Shown here: piece after piece, positions 16,760 to 26,266 of the stretch
How the letters are laid out: each line of letters opens with the position of its first letter
Numbering within the stretch: the first letter of the stretch is position 1
DNA from: Flammeovirga agarivorans
GTDB lineage: Bacteria > Bacteroidota > Bacteroidia > Cytophagales > Flammeovirgaceae
Direction of reading: 5' to 3'
Length of the DNA: 64,000 bases
Assembly (NCBI RefSeq): GCF_012641475.1
Contig: NZ_JABAIL010000003.1
Span: 1-64,000 of the forward strand
The notes under the pieces: model-generated
What the model saw: the letters and a program-made list of their open reading frames with translations, nothing else
The model's database searches: none
Told to the model about the DNA's origin: nothing
Translations under genes and position numbers: made by a program

Positions 16760-17548
16760 ATGGAAAAAAGTATCTTTTTATTCTTCATTTTACTTTTGAC
16801 TAACACTTTTGTGTTTTGTCAAGAGGATAAAGATTCCTTGGCAGACAACTATATCTATCCTCCTAATTCTTACAATAATTTTGATGGACTTACACCTAAA
16901 GAAAGTTGGGATATTCATAAAGCAGCTTACATCAAACAGTTAAAAGCAAAAGGTGTTACAGGTAAGGAATACAAAAAAAGTCTGAATGAGTATGAAAAAC
17001 AAAAGGCAGATTTTTTAACCAGAGTAGAAGAACAAAATAGAATTGCCGAAGTTCAGAGAAAGAAGAATGAAGAACAAAGGGCTAAAAACAAGATCCAGAG
17101 AGAAAAGAACGAAAAGCAAAGGACAAAGAATGAGATTCAGAGAGAGAAAAATGAAGAGATAAGAAAGAAATACCAAAAGTGGATAGATAACACTGAAGAA
17201 ATTCTAAGTAAAAATATCATAATCTCTAGTCAAATAGATAATAGTAAACCAATATCATTTACAGTTACATCTAATAAAACACTGTATTTAGGTATCAGAG
17301 CACACGTAAAATCTGGTACTACTTTAATTGAAATCTTCAACCCAAAGGGAAATAAAGAAGGTGAACTGTCTTTAAAATCACAATTGGGTTCAAATAATAG
17401 AGAATCAGAATATACTTCCGGAGCCTTTGATAAAACGATCTCAACTACAGAAGTTGGTGAATGGCAAATAAAAATCTCATCCCAAAAATCGAATGGTAAT
17501 GTTGCCATGTCAGTTCGTCAATCTATTAAATCTGTGATGAATGAATAA
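16760..17548 (+). CDS. Secreted coiled-coil protein of unknown function
   Basis: A 262-residue protein with a signal peptide (IFLFFILLLTNTFVFC). Residues about 70-130 are a highly charged coiled coil made of an 8-10-residue repeat (QREKNEKQRTKNEI and variants), followed by a beta-rich C-terminal domain (about 150-262) with SGTTLIEIFNPKG and GEWQIKISSQ, similar in look to pre-peptidase C-terminal beta sandwiches. It overlaps the LuxR-HTH gene at 17541 by eight bases, so the two are cotranscribed and may form an extracytoplasmic sensor with its membrane regulator (inference). Confidence 0.75.
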   Translation: MEKSIFLFFILLLTNTFVFCQEDKDSLADNYIYPPNSYNNFDGLTPKESWDIHKAAYIKQLKAKGVTGKEYKKSLNEYEKQKADFLTRVEEQNRIAEVQRKKNEEQRAKNKIQREKNEKQRTKNEIQREKNEEIRKKYQKWIDNTEEILSKNIIISSQIDNSKPISFTVTSNKTLYLGIRAHVKSGTTLIEIFNPKGNKEGELSLKSQLGSNNRESEYTSGAFDKTISTTEVGEWQIKISSQKSNGNVAMSVRQSIKSVMNE

Positions 17549-18548
17549 AGTAATAAAAAATATAATTGCTATTCTCATTATCATCTTGTCTTTTAAAAGC
17601 AATGGATTTTCAAATACTATTGGTCATATTTCTGGCAAATTGATATTAGATGACACTTGGGATAGAAAAGTATATGTGTCATATCTCAAAACATTTGAAA
17701 AAGAAAATGCTGTTTCGAATGATATAATAATTACAAGTGCTACAATTGATAGTCTCGGTAATTTTAAGATTGATTTAGATAAGATACCAACTCAATGGTC
17801 CTTTTTTCGATTGCATATCGTTAAAAAAGGAGTTTCTCCCAACTCGCTTGTTATTGGTAGTATGGACGAAAACTTTTTACTCTTAATCGCTAAACGTGAT
17901 TCTGAAATAAAAGTGTTCAATAAAGGAGGCAGACCAATATTCGGAGAGATAAGCATTGAAGGAGCTGATTACATGAAGACTTTTGACTACATTAAGAAAC
18001 TATCTAATTACCCCAATTCAATTGACTATGACCAATCAATAATTGAAAAGGAATTTATTAAAGAGGTAGTCTCGGAAAAGCTAAAAGTAATTGCGGATAG
18101 TTGCAAGCATCCATTGGTTTCTCTTTATGCCATCTATCAAACTGATTTTCAAAAAGACTATTTCGTTAATCCTATATTCTACGAGGACTATTTGTCAAAA
18201 TGGGAAAATGAGAACAGTTCATATTTTAATTCTTTTCGACAAAAATTTCCTAATAATGAGTATGGTTATACTACTATAGGTAGTAAAAAACACCTTATCT
18301 TTTTAGTCAGTGCTGTTTGTTTTCTGTTGGTAGGCGGGTTAATATATTCTAAATGTAAAAATCATAATATTAAACAGCTAAGTATTCAAGAACGTAAAAT
18401 ATTTGACTTATTAAGAAATGGACTGAGCAATAAAGAAATATCAGCTGAATGTAATATTGAATTAACTACCGTAAAGTCACACATAAGCAGTATTTACTCC
18501 AAACTAAAAATAAAATCTCGAAAAGAAGCGATGGATTTTAAAGTGTAA
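17541..18548 (+). CDS. Membrane-spanning LuxR-HTH regulator with periplasmic domain
   Basis: A 335-residue protein with an N-terminal signal or anchor (IIAILIIILSF), an extracytoplasmic region of about 225 residues that begins like a DUF4369-type beta domain (GHISGKLILDD, SATIDSLGNFKIDLDKIP), one transmembrane helix at about 253-270 (HLIFLVSAVCFLLVGGLIYS), and a C-terminal LuxR-type HTH (LSIQERKIFDLLRNGLSNKEI, TTVKSHISSIYSKL). This is a one-component transmembrane regulator that would sense outside the cell and bind DNA at the membrane. It overlaps the secreted coiled-coil gene upstream by eight bases. Confidence 0.85.
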   Translation: MNKVIKNIIAILIIILSFKSNGFSNTIGHISGKLILDDTWDRKVYVSYLKTFEKENAVSNDIIITSATIDSLGNFKIDLDKIPTQWSFFRLHIVKKGVSPNSLVIGSMDENFLLLIAKRDSEIKVFNKGGRPIFGEISIEGADYMKTFDYIKKLSNYPNSIDYDQSIIEKEFIKEVVSEKLKVIADSCKHPLVSLYAIYQTDFQKDYFVNPIFYEDYLSKWENENSSYFNSFRQKFPNNEYGYTTIGSKKHLIFLVSAVCFLLVGGLIYSKCKNHNIKQLSIQERKIFDLLRNGLSNKEISAECNIELTTVKSHISSIYSKLKIKSRKEAMDFKV

Positions 18549-18986
18549 ATCGATAAACAACAAAGATATGATTAACCTTACAAAAAAATAAATCAGAACG
18601 TAAAGGAAACTCTAGTGAAATAAAAGAGATCAATACGATTTAATTTGGATAGAAAGCCAATTGATCCTAACTAATAACTTTATTTCATAAGGTCTATTAC
18701 TCTACAACTCGAATTATTAAGCCGATAGGCATCACTACGAACTGAAACCTCATATTTGATTTTTGTTACATATCGACACCTTTCTCAAAATGAAATATGG
18801 TCACTTGATCGTAATACCAGTAGCTTGGTCAGATGGCATTTGAGAAAAAGTAGTACTCCGACATGATCTGATTTTGAACCGAATTGACCTTCTAATAAAC
18901 GATTCCAGTTATTCTATAACCCATATTTGAGGAGAAATGAAATCTTAGATCTCATACCCAATGAGATGAATTATTAATGAAATTCT
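18549..18986. other. Non-coding gap with a palindromic repeat copy
   Basis: 438 bases without a gene. It contains a degenerate copy of the intergenic palindrome at 18708-18748 (CGAATTATTAAGCCGATAGG then ATCACTACGAACTG). I saw no clear promoter for the large T9SS gene that follows. Confidence 0.5.
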
Positions 18987-21545
18987 ATGGATACTACTAT
19001 TACAACTTTTCGTACTCTTCAACATACGATCTTCACTCTTTTACTATTTATGGCCTCAGTTGGAACAGAAGCAGCATTATTGGCTACAGCAATAGATATC
19101 ACTGCCAACGAGCCTAATGTAGACTATTATCTCTTCGGTAGAGATCAAAATGGCGATACTCTAGACGACTCAGACTTCATTAGTGAAGGTACTCATACTG
19201 ATCGATTTGCTGGAAAGTTTTCCAATACCGACGCCTCAGATTGGATTACACTTCAAAACAACTCAGGTACTTTCTTATTCAATGGCAGTAATGGTGTAAA
19301 TAAACAATCTTGGATGGGTGCTACCTTAAATTTTGATATACTATTGGATCAGAGTTACAATAACACCTATGTACCCAAAATCATCATCATCTGTATGAAT
19401 AACGGTGTTGAGAAAAAATATATCATCGATATTAGTGATCAGGTGGATTTGAATCTGAATACCTGGCAAAATATAGCAATCAGTTTTACTCAGGAAAAAG
19501 AAACCTCTCCTACTACCAATAGTGAAGGCGTGATTACAGGAGGAGAATACCAAAATACATTTGCAAACAACATAGCACAGAATGCCCAGCGCTTTAAAGC
19601 GATTAGATTTACCACTTATTATGCAGGTTCTGTTACTCAGGCAAAATTTAAGCTTAGGGACATGCATGTAAAGGGTACTTTTGAGTGGGAAACGCAAAAC
19701 ACTTCTTTTGTGCATAAAAATGAGAACAACAAGAATGCTACGATGATTTATCGTTACTCTAAAAAAGCAAGATGGTCTGACACCGATAAAATTCCCGCAT
19801 TTATATTTCTACATGGTAATGGTGGAGGAGACAATGCGTTAGGAAGTGATGCACAATGGTCTTTGTACGAGCGTCCTATTGCGGCAACTAAGCATTCGTC
19901 ATATATATTTGAGCCTAAAAGTGGTAATAGTGGAGGTAGTTTATCAGATCATCAGATCAATGAATTTTTAGATCATATTATTTCCAATTACAATGTAGAT
20001 CCTGATCGAATTTATTTAGGAGGTTTCAGTGCCGGTGGAATAGTAACTTCTCGTTTCTTAACCACTGATGGAGCAAATCGATTAGCTGCAGCCTATTTTA
20101 TCAACGGGGCCATGTTGCAATCATTGAAGAACTACCAAAAAATGGATTGGAGTCGAGTGACTAATTTATCCACTTGGATTATTAATAACTTAGATGACCC
20201 AACAGTACCACATAATAAGACTAGCAATAGAGAAGGTTCTACATCTCGTCTTAACAATGTACTAGTAGCTAATGGTGCTAATAATGTACTTAGACTTCAT
20301 GAATCGGGTGCACATTCTATTAAAATTCCAAGAAACTTCTCACCTAGCTTTTTGGAGTTTATTTATTCAGCTAGAAGAGGTGGTACTCCAATCAACACTG
20401 CCCCATCAATATCCGATGCTACATTTAACATTAATGAGAATTCGGCAGTTTCTTCAGTTGTTGGGACAGTTTCAGCTTCAGATCCCGAAAGTGATGTTCT
20501 TACCTTTTCAATAGTTTCAGGCAATAGTCTAGGTGCATTCCAAATCAATGCAACTTCAGGTAAAATAACGGTAGCTGATAACACACCTCTAGATTTTGAA
20601 ACCAATCCTTCATTCAAACTTACCATTCAAGTAAGTGATGGGGAGTTTACTGATGAGGCTTCTATTATTATCAATTTAAATGATATTGATGAGAACACTG
20701 CCCCATCAATATCCGATACTACATTTAGCATTAATGAGAATTCGGCAGTTTCTTCAGTTGTTGGGACAGTTTCAGCTTCAGATCCCGAAGAAGATGATCT
20801 TACCTTTTCAATAGTATCAGGCAATGGGCTAGGTGCATTCCAAATCAATTCAAACACTGGTGAAATTTCTGTAAATGATAACTTTATTCTTGATTTTGAA
20901 ACTAATCCATCTTTCCAACTTACCGTTCAAGTAAGTGATGGTAAGCTTTCAAATGAGGCTTCTATTACTATCAATTTGAATGATATTGATGAGAACACTT
21001 CTCCATCAATATCCGACGCTACATTTATTATTGATGAAAATTCAGATGTCTCGACAGTTGTTTGTACTGTTTCCACTTTTGACAATGAAGGTGATGACCT
21101 TACCTTTTCTATTGTTTCAGGAAATGACCTAGGAGCTTTCAAAATTGATTCAAACACTGGTGAAATTTCTGTAAATGATAACTCCATTCTTGATTTTGAA
21201 ACCAATCCATCTTTCCAACTTACCATTCAAGTTAATGATGGGGAGTTTTCTGATAAAGCTACTATAACTATCCACTTGAATGATGTGGACGACACTAATA
21301 TCGTATTAGGACTATATGATGATATCGGTAACGTTATATCAGTATATCCGAACCCCACTTATGACTTTGTTAATGTAGATTGGAGTGATTTCGAATATGC
21401 AGTAGTTTATAACCTTCAAGGCAAGGAAATTATTACGTCTCAACTAAGAACACTTGATTTACGAAGTTTGAATCCAGATGTCTATTTAGTCAATGTATTT
21501 GGAAAAAATAGTAAGCGTATTAGCCTTAGAGTTCTTAAAAAATAA
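18987..21545 (+). CDS. T9SS-exported esterase with three cadherin repeats
   Basis: An 852-residue secreted protein: signal peptide (to about residue 29), an N-terminal beta-sandwich module (about 30-235), then an alpha/beta hydrolase with oxyanion-hole HGNGGG, the nucleophile elbow GGFSAGG and a late His in HESGAHSIK (about 255-465), similar to LpqC/PHB-depolymerase esterases. Three cadherin-like repeats of 100 residues follow (about 470-765), with NTAPSISDATFNINENS, DFETNPSFQLTIQVSDG and calcium-type Asp residues. The end is a type A T9SS sorting domain (VISVYPNPTYDFVNVDW ... ISLRVLKK). It is probably a cell-surface or released polymer or ester hydrolase. Confidence 0.9.
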   Translation: MDTTITTFRTLQHTIFTLLLFMASVGTEAALLATAIDITANEPNVDYYLFGRDQNGDTLDDSDFISEGTHTDRFAGKFSNTDASDWITLQNNSGTFLFNGSNGVNKQSWMGATLNFDILLDQSYNNTYVPKIIIICMNNGVEKKYIIDISDQVDLNLNTWQNIAISFTQEKETSPTTNSEGVITGGEYQNTFANNIAQNAQRFKAIRFTTYYAGSVTQAKFKLRDMHVKGTFEWETQNTSFVHKNENNKNATMIYRYSKKARWSDTDKIPAFIFLHGNGGGDNALGSDAQWSLYERPIAATKHSSYIFEPKSGNSGGSLSDHQINEFLDHIISNYNVDPDRIYLGGFSAGGIVTSRFLTTDGANRLAAAYFINGAMLQSLKNYQKMDWSRVTNLSTWIINNLDDPTVPHNKTSNREGSTSRLNNVLVANGANNVLRLHESGAHSIKIPRNFSPSFLEFIYSARRGGTPINTAPSISDATFNINENSAVSSVVGTVSASDPESDVLTFSIVSGNSLGAFQINATSGKITVADNTPLDFETNPSFKLTIQVSDGEFTDEASIIINLNDIDENTAPSISDTTFSINENSAVSSVVGTVSASDPEEDDLTFSIVSGNGLGAFQINSNTGEISVNDNFILDFETNPSFQLTVQVSDGKLSNEASITINLNDIDENTSPSISDATFIIDENSDVSTVVCTVSTFDNEGDDLTFSIVSGNDLGAFKIDSNTGEISVNDNSILDFETNPSFQLTIQVNDGEFSDKATITIHLNDVDDTNIVLGLYDDIGNVISVYPNPTYDFVNVDWSDFEYAVVYNLQGKEIITSQLRTLDLRSLNPDVYLVNVFGKNSKRISLRVLKK
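20399..21298 (+). repeat. Three tandem 300-bp coding repeats (cadherin units)
   Basis: Units start at 20399, 20699 and 20999, exactly 300 bp apart, each opening with CCATCAATATCCGA. The first two are close to identical in their first 90 bases; the third is more divergent. In-frame length allows gain or loss of units without frameshift. Confidence 0.9.
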
Positions 21546-21585
21546 TTACTATCTAGTTAGATTTCAAACTTAACAACAAATACCC

Positions 21586-21629
21586 CACTGTTCGTAGTAT
21601 TAAGCAGAAAAGCGATACTACGAACAGTG
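21586..21629. repeat. Perfect palindrome of the CACTGTTCGTA family
   Basis: CACTGTTCGTAGTAT (21586-21600) and ATACTACGAACAGTG (21615-21629) form a perfect 15-bp stem with a 14-base loop, just after the T9SS gene. No T tract follows, though it could still stabilise mRNA ends. Related, more degenerate copies are at 18708, 35148, 35356 and 36092. The rest of the gap to 21966 shows nothing clear. Confidence 0.85.
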
Positions 21630-21966
21630 TTGGTTACTAAGTCATCCACTTAAACATTCTGAAATGTTTTGAGAAACATATTAGTCTTAATAATAGTTGA
21701 ACACCAATTTAAAATGAAAGTGCAAATTACCTAATCATTTCATTTACTGTACTAACTACCATCTTGTTTTGTAATACAATAACCTATATCTTTAAATCAT
21801 CTTTCAACAATCTAAATAACAGCAAACTAAAAACAATAAAGCAAGCTCATCTGTATAAATAGAAAAGTTGAAAGGAGTAATCAATAAATACAATAATGTT
21901 ACAACTTTCCCTTATGTTGATTAACAGAATTGTGTGTACATAATATTTAACCTCATCACCAAAAAA

Positions 21967-22785
21967 ATGAAAACTTTCCATCTAATCTTATTACTAATCA
22001 TTCCTTTTTACTGTTTCTCCCAAAATCAAGTAACAGATCTTACTTTCGGTAAGAAAATAGTGATGAAATCTGAACTTCTATCAGATTCGGTAGAATGTTG
22101 GGTTCGTATACCAGAACGATTAAATCAAGCAAAAAAAGATTCTGTCTCCTTACTAGTGTTGCTAGACGGAGATGAATATTTTAAAATAGCATCTGACGTT
22201 GCAGAACTTTATGAATGGTCAGATAAAATGCCTTTAACTGTGATAGTTGGATTACCAAGTACAGTAAAAAGCCGATATAAATATTATACACCTACAAACA
22301 TAAAGAACTTGAGCAGTGAGGAGGATAGTATTTTATACTCATCAACAGGTAACTTTGGTCTTTTTGAGGCCTCATTATCCAAAGAAATAATCCCTCAATT
22401 GGAAAATTATCTTCAAGTTAAGTTTACCGAAAAAACATTATTTGGTCATTCTAATGGAGGATTGGGAGCGATGTCATTCTATATTTCAGAAAATCAAATT
22501 TTTGATAAATATATAGTAGCAAGCCCAGCAATTCTTTGGGATAATTATTTCATCCAAAAAAACATCTCGTCTAAACTGAGAAATGAAGCTCTCTATTTAA
22601 CGCTAAGTAATAATGGATGGGACTACTCATTAGAATCATACGACACCCTAATTGGAATTTTAGAGAAGACAAATAAACACTTTAAGTTTAAATTGAATGA
22701 AGAAGAAAGTCATTCGACTAACGGCTTACGTACTTTGTTGGATGGTTTAATTTATGTCAATAATAAAAACAAAAAAATACAGTAA
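21967..22785 (+). CDS. Secreted esterase (esterase D/Fes-like alpha/beta hydrolase)
   Basis: A 272-residue protein with a signal peptide (FHLILLLIIPFYCFSQ). It follows the PF00756 esterase pattern: VECWVRIPERLNQ opening, LLVLLDGDEYF, a VIVGLP strand, the nucleophile elbow FGHSNGGLGAMSFYI and a C-terminal His in EEESHSTNG. It probably hydrolyses an ester such as an acylated sugar or siderophore; substrate unknown. ATG 21967 is preferred over an upstream in-frame start because it opens the signal peptide. A rho-independent terminator follows at 22886. Confidence 0.85.
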   Translation: MKTFHLILLLIIPFYCFSQNQVTDLTFGKKIVMKSELLSDSVECWVRIPERLNQAKKDSVSLLVLLDGDEYFKIASDVAELYEWSDKMPLTVIVGLPSTVKSRYKYYTPTNIKNLSSEEDSILYSSTGNFGLFEASLSKEIIPQLENYLQVKFTEKTLFGHSNGGLGAMSFYISENQIFDKYIVASPAILWDNYFIQKNISSKLRNEALYLTLSNNGWDYSLESYDTLIGILEKTNKHFKFKLNEEESHSTNGLRTLLDGLIYVNNKNKKIQ

Positions 22786-22885
22786 CTTAACAGCAGCTAT
22801 TACTCACAATAAGCATTATGCAATAGGTAATAGTCAAGATCTTTTGGTCTCCAAAAAATTTGGTGGAACAATGAGATCATTAAGA

Positions 22886-22916
22886 GGCTTCAAGGAGATA
22901 CCTTGAGGCCTTTTTT
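22886..22916 (+). terminator. Rho-independent terminator
   Basis: GGCTTCAAGG (22886-22895) and CCTTGAGGCC (22901-22910) with a five-base loop and TTTTTT after it. It ends the esterase transcript. The remaining gap to 23181 contains no gene that I can support. Confidence 0.85.
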
Positions 22917-23181
22917 ACGGTTAGACTATCCAACGGTAGATGATCAGGTCGTTTTTATCACAAAAATTAATATTGTGTTATCCAAAATACTGTTTTGTGC
23001 TCTTCTCTATCGCTTATCTCTTTTAAATTGAAACGTATTTCTTCACTATTTTAAGTAGTATACCGGTAGGCTTTACTCTTGGTCTAAGTTGAAGACTCAA
23101 ACAATCTAATAATTCTCAGTGAGACTATACTCAATGAACATTGTCTAGCTATTATTCTCCACTAATTATAAAATTGATCTT

Positions 23182-24105
23182 ATGAAAACAAAGTTTTTAA
23201 AAATAGATACACCCTGCAAAGAAAATTGGGACAATATGAGTCTGAATGAAAAGGGACGCTTTTGTGAAATCTGTTCAAAAACACTAATTGACTTCACACA
23301 AAAAAATGGCTCACAAATCATTAAAGAAATCAATAATAATGAGAATTTATGTGTTAGATTAACAAGTGAGCAAGAGAGGATACCGTTTGTAGAAATTAAA
23401 AAAAATAATGAAAATAAATTACCCTATTCGAATGTAGCAGTAGGATTAATGATCGTCACATCATTATCCTTCAATCAAACTTCAGAGGCCACAAACGTAC
23501 CATTACAAGCTGATCTTGAACAAACTTCTAACAATGATCTATGTACTGATAAAAGTATCAATACTTCTACACTTAAAAGGTCTACTTTATTTAGTGGTCA
23601 AATTACTTCAGAAAATGGAGAAGTGGTAGAAAATGCAAAGATCACATTTATCACAATCAATCAGATATTTTCAACTTACACTCTAAAGGATGGTACTTTT
23701 TCAATTAAAATTCCAAAGGAGTTAATCGATGACGAAAATGTTGTGAGAGTTTCTTATGATCAAATAATAAATCATAAGACAGATAATAAAAAATTTGTTG
23801 GTTATGAGACCACTGATTACGTATTAACAAAACATGAAATATCTTCTGAATACGACATTAAAGCGACGCGCATTAGACATATAATCGGCAAAGTTCGTGT
23901 AATGAAAGATGATGAAACTCCTGTAGTATTAAGCGATGGTAAGGAAATGAACTACAATGAATTTATGGATGCTAAATTTGCAAGGAATAACACTACTATA
24001 AATTTAGAAAACAAGGTGATTTACTTCTTTAAATCTGAATCTGCCGTTGCTTTATATGGAGAAAAGGCAAAATATGGATTATATATTTTAATGAATAAAG
24101 AATAG
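23182..24105 (+). CDS. Zinc-ribbon-like N-terminal plus carboxypeptidase-regulatory-like domain protein
   Basis: A 307-residue protein of a type common in Bacteroidota. The N-terminus has the cysteine pattern CKENWDNM ... FCEICSKTLIDFTQ (about residues 11-37), resembling a small metal-binding module on the cytoplasmic side. A hydrophobic segment follows at about 85-100 (VAVGLMIVTSLSF), and the C-terminal half starts with a carboxypeptidase-regulatory-like beta sandwich (FSGQITSENGEVVENAKITF ... DGTFSIKIP). The family's role is unknown. It stands alone, with 336 bases of non-coding DNA after it. Confidence 0.8.
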   Translation: MKTKFLKIDTPCKENWDNMSLNEKGRFCEICSKTLIDFTQKNGSQIIKEINNNENLCVRLTSEQERIPFVEIKKNNENKLPYSNVAVGLMIVTSLSFNQTSEATNVPLQADLEQTSNNDLCTDKSINTSTLKRSTLFSGQITSENGEVVENAKITFITINQIFSTYTLKDGTFSIKIPKELIDDENVVRVSYDQIINHKTDNKKFVGYETTDYVLTKHEISSEYDIKATRIRHIIGKVRVMKDDETPVVLSDGKEMNYNEFMDAKFARNNTTINLENKVIYFFKSESAVALYGEKAKYGLYILMNKE

Positions 24106-24440
24106 AAAGGAGATCACTTTTCTATTAGAAAACATCTGAGTATTAATTCTTAAACTAACTTGACATAATTTCTTTATTAACAGAATCGATTATAGGATAA
24201 TTATTTTGGAGGATACTTTTTTTATGCCCTATTTTGGAATTATTCATCTGAAATAGGTTAAAATTTATTTCAGATGAAATCATTGCTCTTGAAGTGATAA
24301 ACCATGTGATGACTATCCAAATATCTAACTATACACAATAGTTCTCTTAAGCGGTATGTAACAGTAGAATATAATCAACAGAAAGAGCTCCGTATATTAT
24401 ATTTAAAACACTCCTAAAATTTATAGTCGATTTTAAACTA
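24106..24440. other. Non-coding gap with an inverted repeat
   Basis: 335 bases without a gene. A perfect 12-bp inverted repeat TTCATCTGAAAT (24243-24254) and ATTTCAGATGAA (24267-24278) lies in the middle; with no T tract after it, it could be a protein-binding site or mRNA hairpin. Confidence 0.55.
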
Positions 24441-25124
24441 ATGAAACATTGTATCTTCTTATTCATTCTTCTTCCAATATGTAGTTTTGGACAAATACTA
24501 GATGGAGAATATTTATCAACATTAATAGTCGAGTCAGAAAAAAAACCAAGTGGTACTTTAAATTCAATGAGACATCAATTAATATCACTTAAGTTTAATA
24601 AAGACGAAAAAAGTGTGGTCTTTAAGAATCTGAAATACGACAAAAGTACTCCTTCAAATTATACTCAAACTGGTAATCGAATTACATTTATAGACCACCA
24701 TAAAGGGAGTTATATAGTTGAAAAATCAGATGGATTGATAATTTTAACTCATAACATTAATGATAGCACATCTACTTCGATGTACTTAATTGAGCTCCCT
24801 CCAAAAAGATCAAATTTAAATAATAGAAATTCTTTACATACAGGGACATTAAAAATTAATCACGAAAAAACGCAAATCAAGACCACTGGCTTAGGCTTAG
24901 TATTCACCTCTAATATTCTTGGTAATCGGGAATATAAAACTAATAAAGTGAATTGTAGTGGTTATGCAATATTCTACTTAAAAAATTCAATCAGGAACCC
25001 TATGCCTGTCTTTATTGTAAAAAATGGTACTGATTCTAAAATGAGTGGAACTTTGTTAGTTTATGATTTTTATAATGAATCAGATGTAATATTACAGAAG
25101 TATAAATTTCAAATAAAAAAATGA
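24441..25124 (+). CDS. Unknown secreted protein
   Basis: A 227-residue protein with a signal peptide (CIFLFILLPICSFGQ). The mature part is beta-rich, with LDGEYLSTLIVESEKKPSG near the start and LVYDFYNESDVILQKYKFQIKK at the end. No family was recognised. The LuxR-type membrane regulator starts 75 bases downstream on the same strand. Confidence 0.7.
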   Translation: MKHCIFLFILLPICSFGQILDGEYLSTLIVESEKKPSGTLNSMRHQLISLKFNKDEKSVVFKNLKYDKSTPSNYTQTGNRITFIDHHKGSYIVEKSDGLIILTHNINDSTSTSMYLIELPPKRSNLNNRNSLHTGTLKINHEKTQIKTTGLGLVFTSNILGNREYKTNKVNCSGYAIFYLKNSIRNPMPVFIVKNGTDSKMSGTLLVYDFYNESDVILQKYKFQIKK

Positions 25125-25199
25125 CTATAATTGAGGATAAGTTAATGGGATAACATCTCATATTACAACAAACTCAATTGAAACTAACACAGAAGAAAA

Positions 25200-26051
25200 G
25201 TGCTTCAATTTGAATATTTCATACTAATTGTCACCTATACTGCATTAACAATTTCTTTGTTTCTGCAAATATTGTGTTACAATAAAAAAATGGAAAATAG
25301 AGAGACAGTTGGGTTTACACTCTCGCTACTCCTACTATTAATTTCCATTAGTGTTTCTCCATTATTTCCAGAAGAGAAAACCACTACACTTTCTACTTTA
25401 CTGTGTATGATTTTGGTTGCCTGTGCGACTTTTCTGGATACTTTGGGTCTCCAAAAACATTCTATCCCAGACAAATTCAAAAAGATACATATTGGGATAT
25501 CAATCGGATTGGCTGTAGTTGTGATCGTATCGAAACTATTGGGTAATATGCTTTATACACAATGGGCTGTAATTGTCTTTTTAATTATAACGATAGTGGT
25601 ATCAATGCTTATCACAAGGCAGACCAAACCAATCCAACAATTTCAGCATTTGGAGAAATCAAACCGGGTTTTTGCACTCACTTTTCTAATACTAACTCCT
25701 ATTTATCTGATTTTCCATTATGCCTTCGAAAACGAGTATCAGCATTTTCAGATAGGGTTTCTATTGTACATTGCATTTACAGCTTTAGCAATTCGAAAGA
25801 TTTATGATGATATGCAAAGGTTGTCTCTTATCAATAACGATATCGCACCCAACAAACAGCAGTTCAAGAACTATGCACTTACGAAGCGGGAACAAGAAAT
25901 CGCCTCTTTACTTCAAAAAGGGGTGACTTATCAGAAGATCGCTGATCAACTTTTCATTTCATTACCCACAGTAAAAACCCATGCGAGTAACATCTACAAA
26001 AAGTGTGGTGTGAAAACTCGAAATGAATTATCCAATTTACTTATTAGGTAA
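25200..26051 (+). CDS. Polytopic membrane LuxR-HTH regulator
   Basis: A 283-residue protein with about seven transmembrane helices (residues 5-200; for example FILIVTYTALTISLFLQIL and WAVIVFLIITIVVSMLI), then a cytoplasmic LuxR-type HTH (about 222-283: LTKREQEIASLLQKGVTYQKIA, PTVKTHASNIYKKCGVKTRNEL). It is probably a one-component regulator with a membrane sensor, a layout seen in Bacteroidota. The start codon is GTG at 25200; no better ATG precedes the first helix. Target and signal unknown. A hairpin at 26091-26126 follows. Confidence 0.85.
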   Translation: MLQFEYFILIVTYTALTISLFLQILCYNKKMENRETVGFTLSLLLLLISISVSPLFPEEKTTTLSTLLCMILVACATFLDTLGLQKHSIPDKFKKIHIGISIGLAVVVIVSKLLGNMLYTQWAVIVFLIITIVVSMLITRQTKPIQQFQHLEKSNRVFALTFLILTPIYLIFHYAFENEYQHFQIGFLLYIAFTALAIRKIYDDMQRLSLINNDIAPNKQQFKNYALTKREQEIASLLQKGVTYQKIADQLFISLPTVKTHASNIYKKCGVKTRNELSNLLIR

Positions 26052-26090
26052 TGAACTTTTTTAAAGTAGTAGTAAAGTATACTTTCACTC

Positions 26091-26126
26091 ATCATAAACC
26101 CAGCACTTAAGTCTTGGGTTTATGAT
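26091..26126 (+). other. Hairpin after the LuxR gene
   Basis: ATCATAAACCCA (26091-26102) and TGGGTTTATGAT (26115-26126), a perfect 12-bp stem without a downstream T tract; possible transcript end or mRNA stabiliser. Confidence 0.5.
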
Positions 26127-26164
26127 AAAACGACAACAAATCAATAACTCACTGATTATCAACT

Positions 26165-26180
26165 CTCATACTTTTGTATG
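26165..26180 (+). promoter_or_regulatory. Palindrome overlapping a TAnnTTTG box
   Basis: TCATACTTTTGTATGA is a perfect six-base-arm palindrome that includes TACTTTTG, a Bacteroidota -7 box, about 90 bases before the gene at 26267. It may be the promoter of the outer-membrane pair with an overlapping operator. Confidence 0.4.
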
Positions 26181-26266
26181 ATATCCCTTTTTTTAGTCGA
26201 AATCATACATTTACCCGATTGTGGCTCCCTTATATCTCCTATAGTTTTGCTTCAAAAATTTAGATT

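Noticed and set aside
20399-21298. Three repeats considered as a CRISPR-like or mobile array
   Set aside because: They are 300 bp, in frame and encode cadherin units inside one gene.
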